A DNA stretch of 6,326 nt, taken from assembly GCA_027486155.1 (NCBI GenBank), contig JAIXPR010000190.1, forward strand, positions 1 through 6,326, given 5' to 3'. A model generated the notes under the pieces. It did not search any database and had not been told where the DNA came from. It saw nothing but the letters and a program-made list of their open reading frames with translations. Positions 5,866-6,326 of this stretch are shown piece by piece. Made by a program: the position numbers and the translations under genes. Every line of letters begins with the position of its first letter. Positions within the stretch are counted from its first letter, which is position 1. Source of the stretch: Pseudomonadota bacterium. GTDB taxonomy: Bacteria > Bdellovibrionota_C > UBA2361 > OMII01.

Positions 5866-6326
5866 ATGGGAATCCTCCGCGCCTGCCCTCCGTTTCTTCG
5901 CGTCGCACTCGGCGTCTCTCTGCTCGCCATCCTTCTGCTCTTCGTTGACCTTCGTGGGGTAGTGAACGCGCTCCTCGACGTTACCTCGGTCGACCTGGTT
6001 ATCATCTTCGCGCTTTCCTTTGCCCTTGTTTGTGTGAGTGTTGTGAAATGGCGGCTCTTTCTGGAGAGGTTGGGGATCTCCGCGTCGGTCCTTCACCTCT
6101 TTCGTTTGTATCTGGTTGGGTACTTCGTAAATCTTATTATGCCGTCAGCCATCGGTGGTGATGTTGTTCGAAGCCTCTACGTTGGAAAAGATGTCGACAA
6201 AATGAGAGCTATGTCAGCGACCCTACTCGAGCGCTACACCGGATTCCTGGCGATGGTCACCATGGCGTTCGTTGCGGTGTGGTGGGCGCCTCAAGTAACG
6301 GATGGAGTCCTAGTGGCAACGGTGGC
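5866..6326 (+). CDS. LPG_synthase_TM (UPF0104) family flippase-like membrane protein (N-terminal part; 3' end outside window)
   Basis: The frame is open from ATG 5866 to the right edge: 153 residues plus two bases. The N-terminus is a membrane span (~11-29) after a short Arg-containing head, followed by a second span (~43-60) and KWRLFLERLGI (61-71). Then comes the family signature: GYFVNLIMPSAIGGDVVR (85-102, with the PSxxGGDxxR core at 93-102), then SATLLERYTG (117-126), leading into a further hydrophobic segment (~125-142). This pattern defines the LPG_synthase_TM/UPF0104 family, related to the flippase part of MprF; members are usually ~300-350 residues, so about half is missing. Only 7 bases separate it from the GT-C gene, so it is very likely co-transcribed. 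The substrate is unknown. A role in moving a lipid or lipid-linked sugar across the membrane is suggested by family and neighbours only. Confidence 0.85.
   Translation, partial: MGILRACPPFLRVALGVSLLAILLLFVDLRGVVNALLDVTSVDLVIIFALSFALVCVSVVKWRLFLERLGISASVLHLFRLYLVGYFVNLIMPSAIGGDVVRSLYVGKDVDKMRAMSATLLERYTGFLAMVTMAFVAVWWAPQVTDGVLVATV

Larger units (their letters stand above)
1..6326 (+). other. Interior of a polysaccharide export and glycosylation operon
   Basis: Six co-directional genes with junctions of 7-base overlap (642-648), 4-base ATGA overlaps (1418-1421, 2512-2515, 3771-3774) and a 7-base gap (5859-5865). There is no room for a promoter or terminator between genes. The first and last genes are cut by the window edges, so the operon extends on both sides. 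Genes expected in such a cluster but not seen here include nucleotide-sugar synthesis, an initiating sugar-phosphate or GlcNAc transferase, and a polyprenyl-phosphate sugar synthase. Confidence 0.8.

Noticed and set aside
1..6326. Apparent excess of GATC (by-eye count about 45 against about 25 expected for random sequence)
   Set aside because: The sites are spread through coding sequence and mostly arise from common Ile (ATC) and Asp (GAT) codon contexts. No clustering suggests an origin or regulatory role; a proper Markov-corrected count would be needed to claim more.

Overview
The window is a tightly packed, single-strand (+) segment of a surface-polysaccharide gene cluster. It holds two edge-truncated genes and four complete ones. 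Apart from a 7-base gap before the last gene there is no intergenic DNA: every other junction is a 4- or 7-base stop/start overlap, so the whole segment reads as the interior of one operon. No RNA gene, mobile element, CRISPR array, promoter or terminator is visible.

The organism cannot be named from the sequence. The DNA is moderately GC-rich. An ABC polysaccharide exporter whose ATPase carries a Wzt-type carbohydrate-binding tail points to a Gram-negative (diderm) bacterium exporting an O-antigen or similar glycan. That lineage statement is inference.

Layout: (1) 1-648, the end of an ABC exporter ATPase (Wzt-like): the last residues of the nucleotide-binding domain, an acidic Glu/Val/Pro linker with a small tandem repeat, and a complete C-terminal glycan-recognition domain. 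(2) 642-1421, the partner ABC-2 permease (Wzm-like). (3) 1418-2515 and (4) 2512-3774, two different GT4-type (GT-B fold) glycosyltransferases, presumably cytoplasmic. (5) 3771-5858, a polytopic GT39/PMT-like (GT-C) glycosyltransferase with a C-terminal discoidin (F5/8 type C)-like domain. (6) 5866 to the right edge, the N-terminal part of an LPG_synthase_TM (UPF0104) flippase-like membrane protein.

Working model (inference): the GT4 enzymes help build a lipid-linked glycan in the cytoplasm. The Wzt/Wzm-like transporter recognises the finished chain through the ATPase tail and exports it. The GT-C enzyme then works on the periplasmic face with a polyprenyl-phosphate sugar donor, perhaps holding its glycan acceptor with the discoidin domain, while the flippase-like protein might supply that donor. 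The most noteworthy points are the GT-C/discoidin fusion, the presence of predicted glycan-binding domains on both sides of the membrane, and the flippase-like gene directly next to the GT-C gene.
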